From NCBI GenBank assembly GCA_045631425.1, contig JAZQUR010000067.1:1-42248 (forward strand): a DNA stretch of 42,248 nucleotides. The letters are read 5' to 3'. Origin of the DNA: Treponema_I sp045631425 (lineage in GTDB: Bacteria; Spirochaetota; Spirochaetia; Treponematales; Treponemataceae). The stretch's first letter is position 1. Every line of letters starts with the position of its first letter. The position numbers were made by a program, and so were the translations under genes. Below, in pieces: positions 31,769 through 40,707 of the stretch. The notes under the pieces are model-generated. The model did no database searches. It saw nothing but the letters and a program-made list of their open reading frames with translations, and had not been told where the DNA came from.

Positions 31769-33274
31769 TCAATTTTGTGGTAAAACCGTATTTGCAGTGT
31801 AAATATATCTTCCTAGTTGGATAATCATATTTATTCCAGCTACCAAAGATGTTCCGATGGATATTTTGTAAGCAGTTCTCCAGTTCAAATATCTTTCATA
31901 CATTTCTTTGTTATATACACCAGAATTTATTGTATTAACAACATCTGTAAGCCTTCCGTCTGCATAAAATGAAAAAGGCAAAGTACTTAACAAAATACCA
32001 TAAGAAGTATACATTCTTTTTCGAGCTTTTTCAATCAAATCAGTTGAGGATTCTGTCTTTATGATAACTGGTTTCATTGAACTTCCAGTTATTCTAAAAA
32101 ATGTGCTAGCATATTGGGCGTCTTCTTCAGAAGCAGTTACAAGAGGAACTGTAAATTCTCCAAAAATCGGAAACTTAGTAGCTAAAAAAGTTGATTTTAG
32201 CTGTTCATCATCAAAAGTTATAGAATGTTTTATTCCACCTACATAAAGCCCAATTTCATCTGGAGAGATTTCAGCATTAGGCGGAATATCTAACTGAGCC
32301 ACAAGTTCCACATCAGTTTCCTGAATCGGGCTTAAATTCACAGAATAATTGTATGTTTTGCCAGAATCTTCAAAAATATTTGTAAAATTTCTAGTTTCAT
32401 ATCCCGGTGCTTCTACAGAAAAACTATGTTCACCCTGTTGTAGCGCAAGATTTTCAACTTGATTTTTATAAATTGTGCCATCAATGGTGATAGTAACATT
32501 TGAGACGATTTCTTCAGGGAAAACCTGTACTGAAACTTGGATTTTATCCTTATTCATCAAAAATGATAAATAACTTTGGGCAATTTCCATGGCCATATCT
32601 TGAATTTCAGAATATGTTCCAACAGCACTAGCTTCCATAGAGAAAATTCCCTCAAAACTTTCTGTTTCTTCAAAATATTCCAATGGTAAAATCGTGATTT
32701 TTGATTTGATAAAAAGAAATCCGTTTTGTTCGATTACATTTCCAGAAAGAACAGCATCGATTTTCTTTGAATTTGACTCCTCTGTTAAAAGAAAAACGCT
32801 TTCTACAAATTTATCAGAAATTTCTATGATTTTAGATTTTTCTTCAAACTGAAAAGAGGATAAAAATTCTTTCTCATGTTTTTCGATTTCTTTGTAAGCA
32901 TCATTGATTTTGATTTCGATTTGAGACAGTTCTTTCTTTTTTGAGTTTTTATCTGTAGATTTGAAAAAAAGTTGATCTTTTTCAGTTTGCAATTTGCTTA
33001 ATTTTGAAATCAACTCTTTACTTTTTGATTTGTAGCTTTCTTCCCACTGGGCTTCTTGCTCTTCCAAAGTAATATCACGAGAAATGTTTTCTGGCAAAGA
33101 TTCTAAAATCAATTTTGGAACAAGCTCTTGATATTCAGCCTTACCAGAAAATTTTTGAGGAGAAATAACCCATTTTTCAACATCACTAGAACTTGCTGAT
33201 GCTGAAAAATTGGAGAAAAATGTAAAACATAAAATTGCTAGTAAAAATACTTTTTTAGCTTTTGATAGTTCCAT
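31769..33274 (-). CDS. PEGA-domain envelope protein
   Basis: A 501-residue protein with a signal peptide (about 1-27), a Lys/Glu coiled coil (about 70-140), and a PEGA-type beta domain (about 255-320; QQGEHSFSVEAPGYETRNF). Two hydrophobic stretches lie near the C-terminus (about 430-447 and 472-492), so it is likely anchored in the inner membrane with a periplasmic body. PEGA domains are predicted surface or carbohydrate-associated modules. It starts 12 bases after prfB. The biological role is unknown. Confidence 0.75.
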   Translation of the reverse strand: MELSKAKKVFLLAILCFTFFSNFSASASSSDVEKWVISPQKFSGKAEYQELVPKLILESLPENISRDITLEEQEAQWEESYKSKSKELISKLSKLQTEKDQLFFKSTDKNSKKKELSQIEIKINDAYKEIEKHEKEFLSSFQFEEKSKIIEISDKFVESVFLLTEESNSKKIDAVLSGNVIEQNGFLFIKSKITILPLEYFEETESFEGIFSMEASAVGTYSEIQDMAMEIAQSYLSFLMNKDKIQVSVQVFPEEIVSNVTITIDGTIYKNQVENLALQQGEHSFSVEAPGYETRNFTNIFEDSGKTYNYSVNLSPIQETDVELVAQLDIPPNAEISPDEIGLYVGGIKHSITFDDEQLKSTFLATKFPIFGEFTVPLVTASEEDAQYASTFFRITGSSMKPVIIKTESSTDLIEKARKRMYTSYGILLSTLPFSFYADGRLTDVVNTINSGVYNKEMYERYLNWRTAYKISIGTSLVAGINMIIQLGRYIYTANTVLPQN

Positions 33275-33286
33275 AGCCGACTCTGA

Positions 33287-34421
33287 TTATTCATCATCCT
33301 CGTCTGAACCGTCACCCATAGGAAGACCTTTCCATTGAGCAAACAAGAAGCTTTCGATAAATGGATCTAGATTTCCGTCCATTACACCTTGAATATTTCC
33401 GCTTTCATAACGAGTTCGCAAATCTTTTACCATTGTGTATGGTTGGAAAACATAAGAACGGATTTGGCTACCAAAAGAAATACCTTTTTTTTCTGATGCG
33501 AACTTAGAGTTTTCTTTTTCCCTTTCCGCTTTATAATATTCGTATAGACGAGCTTTAAGCATACTCATAGCTGTTTGACGGTTCATAAGTTGGCTTCGTT
33601 CAGTTTGACAAGCAACCACAATTCCAGTTGGAAGGTGGGTAAAACGCACAGCTGAGTCAGTTTTATTTACGTGTTGTCCACCAGCGCCACCAGCACGATA
33701 TGTGTCTACTCGCAAATCTTCTGGGCGGATTTCAACTTCGATACTGTCATCCAAAACAGGGAAAACGTAAACGCTAGAAAATGATGTGTGACGTCTCGCG
33801 TTTGAGTCAAAAGGACTAATTCTAACCAAGCGATGAACACCAGCCTCGCCTTTTAGATATCCGTATGCATAATCGCCGTGAATTTGTAAAGTTACAGACT
33901 TAATTCCGCCTTCAGCTTCAAGTTCATCTACAACTTCAACTTTATATCCCTTTCTTTCAGCCCAGCGAGTGTACATACGCATAAGCATTTGAGCCCAGTC
34001 ACAAGCTTCAGTTCCACCAGCACCAGCGTGAATTGTCAAGAATGCATCGTTTTTATCAACTTCATCAGATAAAAGATTGAGTAAACTTTGTTTTTCAAAT
34101 TTTTCTTTTGCATCATTGTAAGATGTTTCAACTTCTGCAGATAGTTCTTCATCACCACTTTCTAAAGCAAGTTCGTAAGTAGCTTCGATATCTTCCATTT
34201 GAGAAATCAATTCTTTCCAAGGTTCAATTCGATTTTTTAGATATTTGATTTCGCCAAGAATTTTTTCGGCTTTTTTTGTGTCGTCCCAAAAGTTTGGTTC
34301 TCCACTTTGAGTTTCTAGGGCTTTGATTTTATTCTCTATTGTAGCAGAGTCAAAGACGCCCCCAAACATTTTGGATATCTTGTTTTAATTCTTGAATTGG
34401 CATTTTGTAATCTTCTAACAT
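33287..34421 (-). CDS. prfB: Peptide chain release factor 2, with programmed +1 frameshift
   Basis: RF2 terminates translation at UAA and UGA. Translation starts at ATG 34421 (AAGGA upstream) and reads 23 codons (MLEDYKMPIQELKQDI...). It then meets an in-frame TGA at 34350-34352, where a +1 shift at CTT-T-GAC continues into the main frame, giving 377 residues. The GGQ motif is present (GGAGGQHVNKTDSAVRFTHL), and the N-terminus before the shift matches RF2, so an ATG at 34369 in the main frame is not the true start. The C-terminus carries an acidic tail. It follows the Cas2-like gene by 2 bases. Confidence 0.95.
34349..34363 (-). promoter_or_regulatory. prfB: prfB autoregulatory frameshift site
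   Basis: The minus strand reads GGGGGCGTCTTTGAC. It contains a Shine-Dalgarno-like G-run 3 bases before the CTT slip codon, followed by TGA and C. This is the classic RF2 signal: low RF2 lets ribosomes pause and shift, and ample RF2 terminates at the TGA. Confidence 0.95.
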
Positions 34422-34423
34422 AA

Positions 34424-34711
34424 TTATTCCTTATCTTTTGTGGGACGAAGCATGATTCTTTGCCATTTTTTTTGATTTAATGTAGTAATGGCAACCATAC
34501 CTTCCACAGGATATTGATACATTCTGATTACATCATAATAATCAGTTACGCGATCCATATCTTTTTTCAAACTACTAAGATTTTTTTCCAAAAAGGAAGT
34601 ACATTCATAACAAGAACGCTGAACTTTCTTAAAACCATATTGAGTTAAAATTGTAGCTAAAGCTCTTGCAGAATCAACTCCGCCTGGATCTAAAACAACA
34701 GAAACGAACAT
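34424..34711 (-). CDS. Orphan Cas2-like small protein
   Basis: A 95-residue protein with the layout of Cas2/VapD-type ferredoxin folds. It has a first strand ending in Asp (MFVSVVLDPGG), a helix, then YGFKKVQRSCYE (compare the YG-(x)2-VQ-x-S-x-(F/Y)E pattern of Cas2), a Lys-rich helix, and a YYDVIRMYQYP strand. No CRISPR array or other cas gene is present, so a role in spacer acquisition is unlikely. It may be a housekeeping RNA-interacting protein. I choose ATG 34711 rather than 34732 because a promoter places transcription start on it and there is no ribosome site at either. It is coupled to prfB. Confidence 0.65.
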   Translation of the reverse strand: MFVSVVLDPGGVDSARALATILTQYGFKKVQRSCYECTSFLEKNLSSLKKDMDRVTDYYDVIRMYQYPVEGMVAITTLNQKKWQRIMLRPTKDKE

Positions 34712-34716
34712 ACTAT

Positions 34717-34745
34717 ACAATAAAATATTCATTATATCTTGTCAA
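34717..34745 (-). promoter_or_regulatory. Promoter of the Cas2-like/prfB block, leaderless
   Basis: On the minus strand a perfect TTGACA (34740-34745) is followed after 17 bases by TATTGT (34717-34722). Five bases then separate it from ATG 34711, so transcription should begin at or next to the ATG. The -35 box overlaps that of the divergent promoter. Confidence 0.6.
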
Positions 34746-34767
34746 ACCATAAAATATGAAGCATTAT
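34739..34767 (+). promoter_or_regulatory. Divergent promoter of the secreted TPR-like gene, leaderless
   Basis: TTGTCA (34739-34744) and CATTAT (34762-34767) are 17 bases apart, and six bases separate the -10 box from ATG 34774. The -35 hexamer shares five bases with the opposing promoter. Confidence 0.5.
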
Positions 34768-34773
34768 AAATAT

Positions 34774-35646
34774 ATGGCACATTTTTCAAAAAAATTATTT
34801 TTAACTAGTTTTTTTATTTTTACATTATTTTCACTTTTTGGACAAAGCAATAATCCCTTTGCAAAAAATATCAATCTTTCTCTCGAAAAGGACAAATTGA
34901 TATTAAACTGGGAAAATCCTGAAATCTATCAAACAAACTCTCAAATCGAAAAGATATTGATTTATAACGACAAAAAAGAGATTTTATCAAAAAATCAACT
35001 TACAAAAGAAAATCTTGTAGCAACCTTAGACAAAAACGCATCTCAATACATTATTTCTGATAAAAAATATTTTTCACCGTATTACGCAGTTATTTATCAA
35101 TTTGCAGATAATTCTCTATTTGATATTTTGATAATTACTGAAAACACAACAATTTACAATAAAGATTTAGATGAAAAAATAACAAAATTGAAAAACTTTT
35201 CAGAAGTAAAAACACAAGAGCCAGAAAAATTAGTTGGGTTGGAAGAAGGAAAACTTAGAAGTACACCGCTCCCAACAATGAGTTTAGACGAAAATAAAGT
35301 AAATTCTTCAAAATCAAATAATGATAAAAATCTAGAAGTAAATCTTTACATATTTGATGAAGACAAATCCGAAAAAGCTATGGGGATATCCTACGAGTTA
35401 AATCAAATTATCTCAACATATTTTCCAAAAAGCCAATTTGATAAAGCGATTTCAGACTTTTCTGCACTTTTACAAAACAAACACGATTTAGAAACAACAT
35501 CTCGCATCTATTTCTATCTTGGAGAATGCTATTATTTTTCAGAAAATTACATTGAAGCCCTAAATTGCTTTTTGCAATCAGAAAAATCTTATCCTGCTAT
35601 TTCAAAAAAATGGCAACAATACGTTCTAAACAGTTTTAACTACTAA
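34774..35646 (+). CDS. Secreted protein with C-terminal TPR-like region
   Basis: A 290-residue protein with a clear signal peptide if started at ATG 34774 (MAHFSKKLFLTSFFIFTLFS). An in-frame ATG at 34756 would add six residues. The middle part is Lys/Asn-rich with a fibronectin-like beta segment at about 30-125. The C-terminus has one or two TPR-type helical pairs (ISDFSALLQNKHDL, then YFYLGECYYFSENYIEALNC). Function unknown. Neither start has a ribosome site; the divergent promoter supports a leaderless mRNA. It ends one base before the convergent TPR gene. Confidence 0.7.
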   Translation: MAHFSKKLFLTSFFIFTLFSLFGQSNNPFAKNINLSLEKDKLILNWENPEIYQTNSQIEKILIYNDKKEILSKNQLTKENLVATLDKNASQYIISDKKYFSPYYAVIYQFADNSLFDILIITENTTIYNKDLDEKITKLKNFSEVKTQEPEKLVGLEEGKLRSTPLPTMSLDENKVNSSKSNNDKNLEVNLYIFDEDKSEKAMGISYELNQIISTYFPKSQFDKAISDFSALLQNKHDLETTSRIYFYLGECYYFSENYIEALNCFLQSEKSYPAISKKWQQYVLNSFNY

Positions 35647-35647
35647 A

Positions 35648-37666
35648 CTAATTCTGAATATTTCTTAGAAGTTGAAGTAATGCAGGTTCTTTTACAACAA
35701 CAGAAGCTTCTTTTTCTTCAGCTTCTAGGCTTTCTTCTTCTGGAGGAGTAACTTCAACCACAGGAATCACATAATCCCCAATATTGATTTTGTCGTACAA
35801 ACCTTTTTGAGCAATTGTACCAGAAGAAATATCTTCACCAATATTTTCTACTGTAAAAGTTCCTAAAATATCTTCTTCTGAAAATGTAATACCGATTCCA
35901 GAATCAGAAGTTTTGATTGCACCTTTTTTTACAATCAACCAATTTGTTACATTTTCAGTAAGTCCGTCTTTTTTTCCAATATCAACAAGAACATCAGAGT
36001 TTTTTCTGTTGAGAATCTTTCCGTAAGTTGGCAAAGATGCTTCGATTTTTTGCTGGAAATATCTTATAGCAGAAACAAATCTATCATTTCCCGTACGATA
36101 AACATTCCATTGAGCAGCATCTTTTCCAGTTCGTCCAGAATACATAGACAAAGTCGCTTTCACTTCTCTATCTGATTCAGTAAATGAAACCAAACAAAAA
36201 TAGTCGTATTGCTTTTTTCGAGCATCAGCAAAGGCTGTTGTATAACTTTTTGCAACTGAAACATCTGCAAAACCATTTACTGTGTCAGACGAAATTAACA
36301 AATCCTTTAGATAATCCACTGCAATTTTTGTACTGTCAATGTGATACAACTCTGCTTTATCTTCAACAAAATACAAACCAATATTCCAGCGTTTTTTGTT
36401 TAGATAAAAAGGGTCAACATTCCACTTCAAACTTAATGTGTTAGATAATAAAGAATTATAACCTTCGATTGTATCCAAAATTTGCTGAGTTACAACGCCC
36501 TGCTCCACAACAAACTGTAATTGTGAAAGATAAGCTTCTTTATATCCGTCTGATAAAAGAAGTTCTGCATAAGCAAGACGTGCATCAGAATTCAAAGGAT
36601 TTATTCGTAGTGCGCGACGATATTCATATCTGGCTTGAACTGAGTAAAATTTCTTTTCATAATCTTTTGCTTTTTCAAGGTGATATAAAGACCATTCTTC
36701 GCGACGAGGATCCTCAATATCAGTGATTTCTAAAGCCAATAATTCCAAAGCCGAACGCATGATTTCATCTTGAGGATCAATATCAAGTCCAGTTTGCCAG
36801 TAAGAAAGGGCATCCTCAAAATTATTCAATGCTTTAGAAGCTAAACCGCGTAAATACCAAGCAGAACTTTCATCACGATTTAAAGCAATGCGATATTTAC
36901 AGATTTCAATACATTCTTCAAATCTTTGAGACTTATACAAAATGTCAGCCAAAAGCTTGTATGCTTCATCAAAGTTCTTTTTTAAGTGAATTGCAGTTCG
37001 TACACGAGACTCCGCTTGTTCTAAATCACCTTGCTGAACTGCTAAATATGCAGCGAAATAGTAAACTTCAGCGTTTCCGCTATGATATTTCAACGCTTGA
37101 TTTATGTAATTATTTGTGGCTGTTTGATTTCCCAATTCATTTGAAACAAGCGCCAAAGATAACAAAGCTTTTTTATTTGTATTTTGACGAGATAATGCTT
37201 GTTTATACTCTTTTTCAGCTCCAGAAACTCTACCTTTTAGAATGTTTAACTCTGCAAGTCCAAAACGAGCATCAATATCATTTGGGAAAGAAACCAAAAC
37301 TGATGAGAAAACTTCTTCTGCTTTAGAAAGATCCCCGAGCCCAATATAGCAAAAGCCTTCTAAATTTGCTAAATCCGAACGATTTTTTATATATTTTGAA
37401 GCAGAAGCCAAACTGTCTAACGCTAATTCGTATTCATCAATAGCGTAAAAACACTCTGCCAACTTAAAATAGGCTTCACCATAAGAAGAGTTTTGACGTG
37501 TCGCTTCAGTAAAATATTCAATAGCTCCATACCAGTCTTCTTTAAGTTGCAACTCTTTACCTTCGTTAAAATAAAAAGCTGCACTTTTTGCGGCAAAACA
37601 AAATCCACCACAAACAAATAAAAGTAAAACTGCTAGAAACTTTTGAAAACGATTATTCAATTTCAT
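35648..37666 (-). CDS. Periplasmic TPR-repeat protein
   Basis: A 672-residue protein with a signal peptide (about 1-26, cleavage near CFA) and about nine tetratricopeptide repeats (30-380; for example YGEAYFKLAECFYAIDEYELALDSL). A C-terminal beta-rich domain follows (about 420-640) with a DVLVDIGKKDGL segment seen in some spirochaete envelope proteins. The end is Glu-rich. TPR arrays bind protein partners; it may scaffold envelope or flagellar assembly, but no partner is shown. Its start overlaps the end of the upstream tlyC-like gene, and an extra ATG precedes it at 37669. It closes the pgpH-ybeY-tlyC unit. Confidence 0.8.
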   Translation of the reverse strand: MKLNNRFQKFLAVLLLFVCGGFCFAAKSAAFYFNEGKELQLKEDWYGAIEYFTEATRQNSSYGEAYFKLAECFYAIDEYELALDSLASASKYIKNRSDLANLEGFCYIGLGDLSKAEEVFSSVLVSFPNDIDARFGLAELNILKGRVSGAEKEYKQALSRQNTNKKALLSLALVSNELGNQTATNNYINQALKYHSGNAEVYYFAAYLAVQQGDLEQAESRVRTAIHLKKNFDEAYKLLADILYKSQRFEECIEICKYRIALNRDESSAWYLRGLASKALNNFEDALSYWQTGLDIDPQDEIMRSALELLALEITDIEDPRREEWSLYHLEKAKDYEKKFYSVQARYEYRRALRINPLNSDARLAYAELLLSDGYKEAYLSQLQFVVEQGVVTQQILDTIEGYNSLLSNTLSLKWNVDPFYLNKKRWNIGLYFVEDKAELYHIDSTKIAVDYLKDLLISSDTVNGFADVSVAKSYTTAFADARKKQYDYFCLVSFTESDREVKATLSMYSGRTGKDAAQWNVYRTGNDRFVSAIRYFQQKIEASLPTYGKILNRKNSDVLVDIGKKDGLTENVTNWLIVKKGAIKTSDSGIGITFSEEDILGTFTVENIGEDISSGTIAQKGLYDKINIGDYVIPVVEVTPPEEESLEAEEKEASVVVKEPALLQLLRNIQN

Positions 37667-38429
37667 CATTCCTTTTTATAATTTTGATTTGATTGATTCT
37701 ATGTCCTTCCATATCTTGAACAATAAAATCCAAACCATTCCAAGATGCTTTTTCAAACTTCGCTGGAATTTTTCCAAAAATATCAAAAACAAATCCACCT
37801 AAAGTATCAAATTCTTCATTAGGAATAGAAGTTTCGATTTTTTCGTTAAGGTCATCAATATTTACACGAGCGTCACACAACCAGAGATTTTCACCTACAG
37901 AAACAATATCTTCCTGTTCGTTATCAAACTCGTCCTGAATATCACCAACAATTTGCTCGATAATATCTTCCATACAAATTATTCCTGATATTCCGCCATA
38001 TTCGTCGATAGCAATAGCAATGTGGATATGACGACGTTTAAACTCACGTAAAAGAGTGTCAATTCTCTTGGATTCTGGAACATAAAATGGCTTTCTGATA
38101 ATTTTTTCTAAATCAATTGTTTCTTTTTTAGAAAAAGCAGTTATCAAATCTTTTACATAAAGAACACCAACAACATTATCAATGCTTTCTGAGTAAACAG
38201 GAAAACGAGAGTGTCCACTAGCAGCAATTTTTTCTAGCAATTCTTCTTGTGGAGTTCCCAATGGTAAAAAATCAACATCAATTCGAGGAATCATAACTTC
38301 TTTTACAGAAGTTTCAGACAAATCTTCGATTCCTTTTATCATGTCTTGCTTTTCTTCTAAAGCTAAATCTTCTAAACTTTGCTTATCTTTATCTTGTTTG
38401 TTTCCAAATAATGTCTTAAACAGCCCCAT
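37653..38429 (-). CDS. tlyC: HlyC/CorC/TlyC-family CBS-domain protein
   Basis: A 258-residue cytoplasmic protein with two CBS domains (about 40-165; VKEVMIPRIDVDFLP and FKRRHIHIAIAIDEYGGISG). A C-terminal CorC_HlyC domain follows (about 180-255; DTLGGFVFDIFGKIP). It lacks the DUF21 membrane domain of longer relatives. Spirochaete members were called haemolysins, but this class (YbeX/CorC) is more likely tied to Mg2+ or ribosome homeostasis. Its place next to ybeY matches the ybeZ-ybeY-ybeX order of other bacteria. Confidence 0.9.
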   Translation of the reverse strand: MGLFKTLFGNKQDKDKQSLEDLALEEKQDMIKGIEDLSETSVKEVMIPRIDVDFLPLGTPQEELLEKIAASGHSRFPVYSESIDNVVGVLYVKDLITAFSKKETIDLEKIIRKPFYVPESKRIDTLLREFKRRHIHIAIAIDEYGGISGIICMEDIIEQIVGDIQDEFDNEQEDIVSVGENLWLCDARVNIDDLNEKIETSIPNEEFDTLGGFVFDIFGKIPAKFEKASWNGLDFIVQDMEGHRINQIKIIKRNDEIE

Positions 38430-38452
38430 GTTAATTTATTTTATCCTTAATA

Positions 38453-38947
38453 CTAATTAATAATTACTTTTTTGTCCAAAAGTAACAAAAGTTCTTCTTG
38501 TAGTTCAAGCATTTTTCTATCATCATCGGAACCACCTTCAAAAGTTCTATCCTTTGCGATATGTGCTTCTCCATGATCCATACCTGATAAATGTAGTATA
38601 CCATGAATTAGCAATCTTTTCAGTTCGTTATCCAAAGAAACACCAAATTCTTTAGCATTTTTTGCAAAAGTTTCTAAACTGATTGCGATATCACCGGCAG
38701 AATACCATTTTCCATCTTCGTCTTCGTACTCTGTGCCATCTTCAAAAGATAAAATATCAGTTGGTGAATCAATGTCGCGGAAATCTTTGTTTAACTGTTG
38801 AATAAACCCATCGTCACAAAATAAAACAGACAATTCCCATCCGTCTTTTTTTTGATTTTGCAAAATTGTTTCAACAAATGGTTCGATTTCTGAAATCCAT
38901 TCTGGTTCATTTATTTTTTCTGTAACAGAAACTAAAATTCTATTCAT
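38453..38947 (-). CDS. ybeY: rRNA-maturation endoribonuclease YbeY
   Basis: A 164-residue zinc-dependent RNase needed for 16S rRNA 3' processing and ribosome quality control. The zinc motif is complete (His115, His119, His125 in LLIHGILHLSGMDHG). The family motif NKDFRDIDSPTDILSF also stands upstream. It sits between pgpH and the tlyC-like gene, with 20-30 base gaps, in the usual cluster. Confidence 0.96.
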   Translation of the reverse strand: MNRILVSVTEKINEPEWISEIEPFVETILQNQKKDGWELSVLFCDDGFIQQLNKDFRDIDSPTDILSFEDGTEYEDEDGKWYSAGDIAISLETFAKNAKEFGVSLDNELKRLLIHGILHLSGMDHGEAHIAKDRTFEGGSDDDRKMLELQEELLLLLDKKVIIN

Positions 38948-38973
38948 TATTTTTCCTTTATATTTTGAGAATT

Positions 38974-40692
38974 CTATAATTGAGCATCATTTTTTTGCTT
39001 GATTATAGTTTTTTCACTAATAACTTTGTCGCTATCATTTGATTTATCTGATACTGACACATTTTCAGGGTCTTTTTGATCAGGATATTTAATTCTAGAG
39101 TGATAGTGACCAGCAAGTGTAGTTACAAAAGAAGACTCGATTATACTTATTTCCCGGAAAGTCAAGTTTGAGTTTTCCAACTGTCCGTGTTCAAATTTTG
39201 ACATCACCAATTCGTGAATAAACTTTTCAAGACGAGAAACAGACGGTTTTTCCAAAGTTCTACAAGCAGCTTCTACAGTATCGGCTAACATAACAACTGC
39301 AGCCTCTTTTGTTGTAGGTGGCTCACCTGTGTAAGAATATTCTGTTTCGGAAACTGTTTCATCTTGTTTTTTTGCAAGATTATAGAAATAAGAAATTACG
39401 CTGTTTCCATGGTGCTGTGCAATAATATCAATTACTTCTGATGGCAACTTTAGTGAGTGAGCTTTTTCCACACCTTTTTTCACATGACTTCTAATAACAG
39501 AAACTGACAAACTCGGATTAATGTCGTCGTGTTTATTTTCACCAGATTGATTTTCTACAAAGTATTCAGGTTGGTCAGCTTTCCCAATATCGTGATAGTA
39601 AGCCCCAACACGAGCCAAAAGTGGATTTGCTCCGATTTCAGAACAAGCGCTTTCAGCAAGATTTGCTACCATCATTGAGTGATTGTAGGTTCCTGAAGCA
39701 ACCAAAGAAAGGCGGCGCATAATTGGACGATTTAAGTCTGATAAATCCATCAATCGGAAAACTGAAGCAGTATTTAACAATGATTCTAGAGGAGTTAAAA
39801 ATCCTAAGGCTAGAATACAAGAAATAAATCCGTTAAAAGCAACTCCAAGTAAATCAAAAATAAAGCCATCTACTTGAGAATTCGTAAAAATCTTAATTGT
39901 AAGTAAAAATACAACATTTAAAATCGCAATTACAACTGCTGCAAAAAACATATCCAATCGTTTATCCATTTTGCGAACAACACGAATCACTGCTAAACAT
40001 GAGCATAACTCAAAAATCGCAGGTACAGGACTAAAATCTGTGGCGTGAAAAATCGCGAAAAATAGTATAAATGAAAAGTAAACCGCTTCTCGTTGGCCAT
40101 ATAATATTGCGATAAGCATTACAACAAATGTTGCTGGAATAATTATTACAAGTGAAAAGTCTGTAGAAAAAGCAGGAAGCCGCTTTCCTATGGTTGTGAT
40201 TCCATAAACCAAAACAAAAACTACAGAATAGAATATCAACTCTGAAATGCGTAAAGGTTTGTTCAAAAATCCCTTTGTAAATAAAAAAGTTATCAAAGCA
40301 GTAAGCAACATAAAATATAAAATTGCATTTGCAAAAGCTCTTGTATCAATATATTCTGGAGTTTCTGCTAGTTTTTCCAATTTTAAGAAAGCTTCCTCTG
40401 AAATGGGAAATCCTTTTTTTATGATAACTTCATCTTTTTTTATTTCAAAAGGATAAATACTGTCGCTATACACAGTCTTTTCTGCAATTACAGTTTTATC
40501 AGAAATTTGGCCAACTTCGTAGTCTTTCAATGAAAAGGATAATACCGTGTTAGAAGTTGCTACATCAAAAAATGCTATTGTCAAAACAGCAATGAACCAT
40601 AATAGGTAAACAATAATTGAGGAAACGTGGGATTTGAAAAATGCACCTGCATCCTTAAATAATTCGTTTTTTTCGTTTGTCTTTTGTCTCAT
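38974..40692 (-). CDS. pgpH: PgpH-type 7TM-HD c-di-AMP phosphodiesterase
   Basis: A 572-residue inner-membrane enzyme. It has one N-terminal helix (about 24-44), a short outside segment (about 48-118), and a seven-helix block (about 120-310). A cytoplasmic HD domain (about 335-520) has the metal motif YYHDIGKADQPEYF, a second conserved AQHHGNSVISYFY, and DTVEAACRTLEKP. PgpH relatives hydrolyse c-di-AMP. The outside region is about 70 residues, much shorter than in Bacillus or Listeria PgpH (about 700 residues total). It leads the pgpH-ybeY-tlyC-TPR unit. No strong ribosome site is seen. Confidence 0.9.
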   Translation of the reverse strand: MRQKTNEKNELFKDAGAFFKSHVSSIIVYLLWFIAVLTIAFFDVATSNTVLSFSLKDYEVGQISDKTVIAEKTVYSDSIYPFEIKKDEVIIKKGFPISEEAFLKLEKLAETPEYIDTRAFANAILYFMLLTALITFLFTKGFLNKPLRISELIFYSVVFVLVYGITTIGKRLPAFSTDFSLVIIIPATFVVMLIAILYGQREAVYFSFILFFAIFHATDFSPVPAIFELCSCLAVIRVVRKMDKRLDMFFAAVVIAILNVVFLLTIKIFTNSQVDGFIFDLLGVAFNGFISCILALGFLTPLESLLNTASVFRLMDLSDLNRPIMRRLSLVASGTYNHSMMVANLAESACSEIGANPLLARVGAYYHDIGKADQPEYFVENQSGENKHDDINPSLSVSVIRSHVKKGVEKAHSLKLPSEVIDIIAQHHGNSVISYFYNLAKKQDETVSETEYSYTGEPPTTKEAAVVMLADTVEAACRTLEKPSVSRLEKFIHELVMSKFEHGQLENSNLTFREISIIESSFVTTLAGHYHSRIKYPDQKDPENVSVSDKSNDSDKVISEKTIIKQKNDAQL

Positions 40693-40707
40693 AGTATTTC
40701 TCTACAA

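Noticed and set aside
34367..34369. ATG 34369 as the prfB start
   Set aside because: It lies inside the frameshift signal and would drop the conserved RF2 N-terminus encoded in the other frame.
34424..34711. CRISPR-Cas locus around the Cas2-like gene
   Set aside because: No direct-repeat array and no cas1 or other cas gene is visible in the window; neighbours are prfB and a secreted protein.
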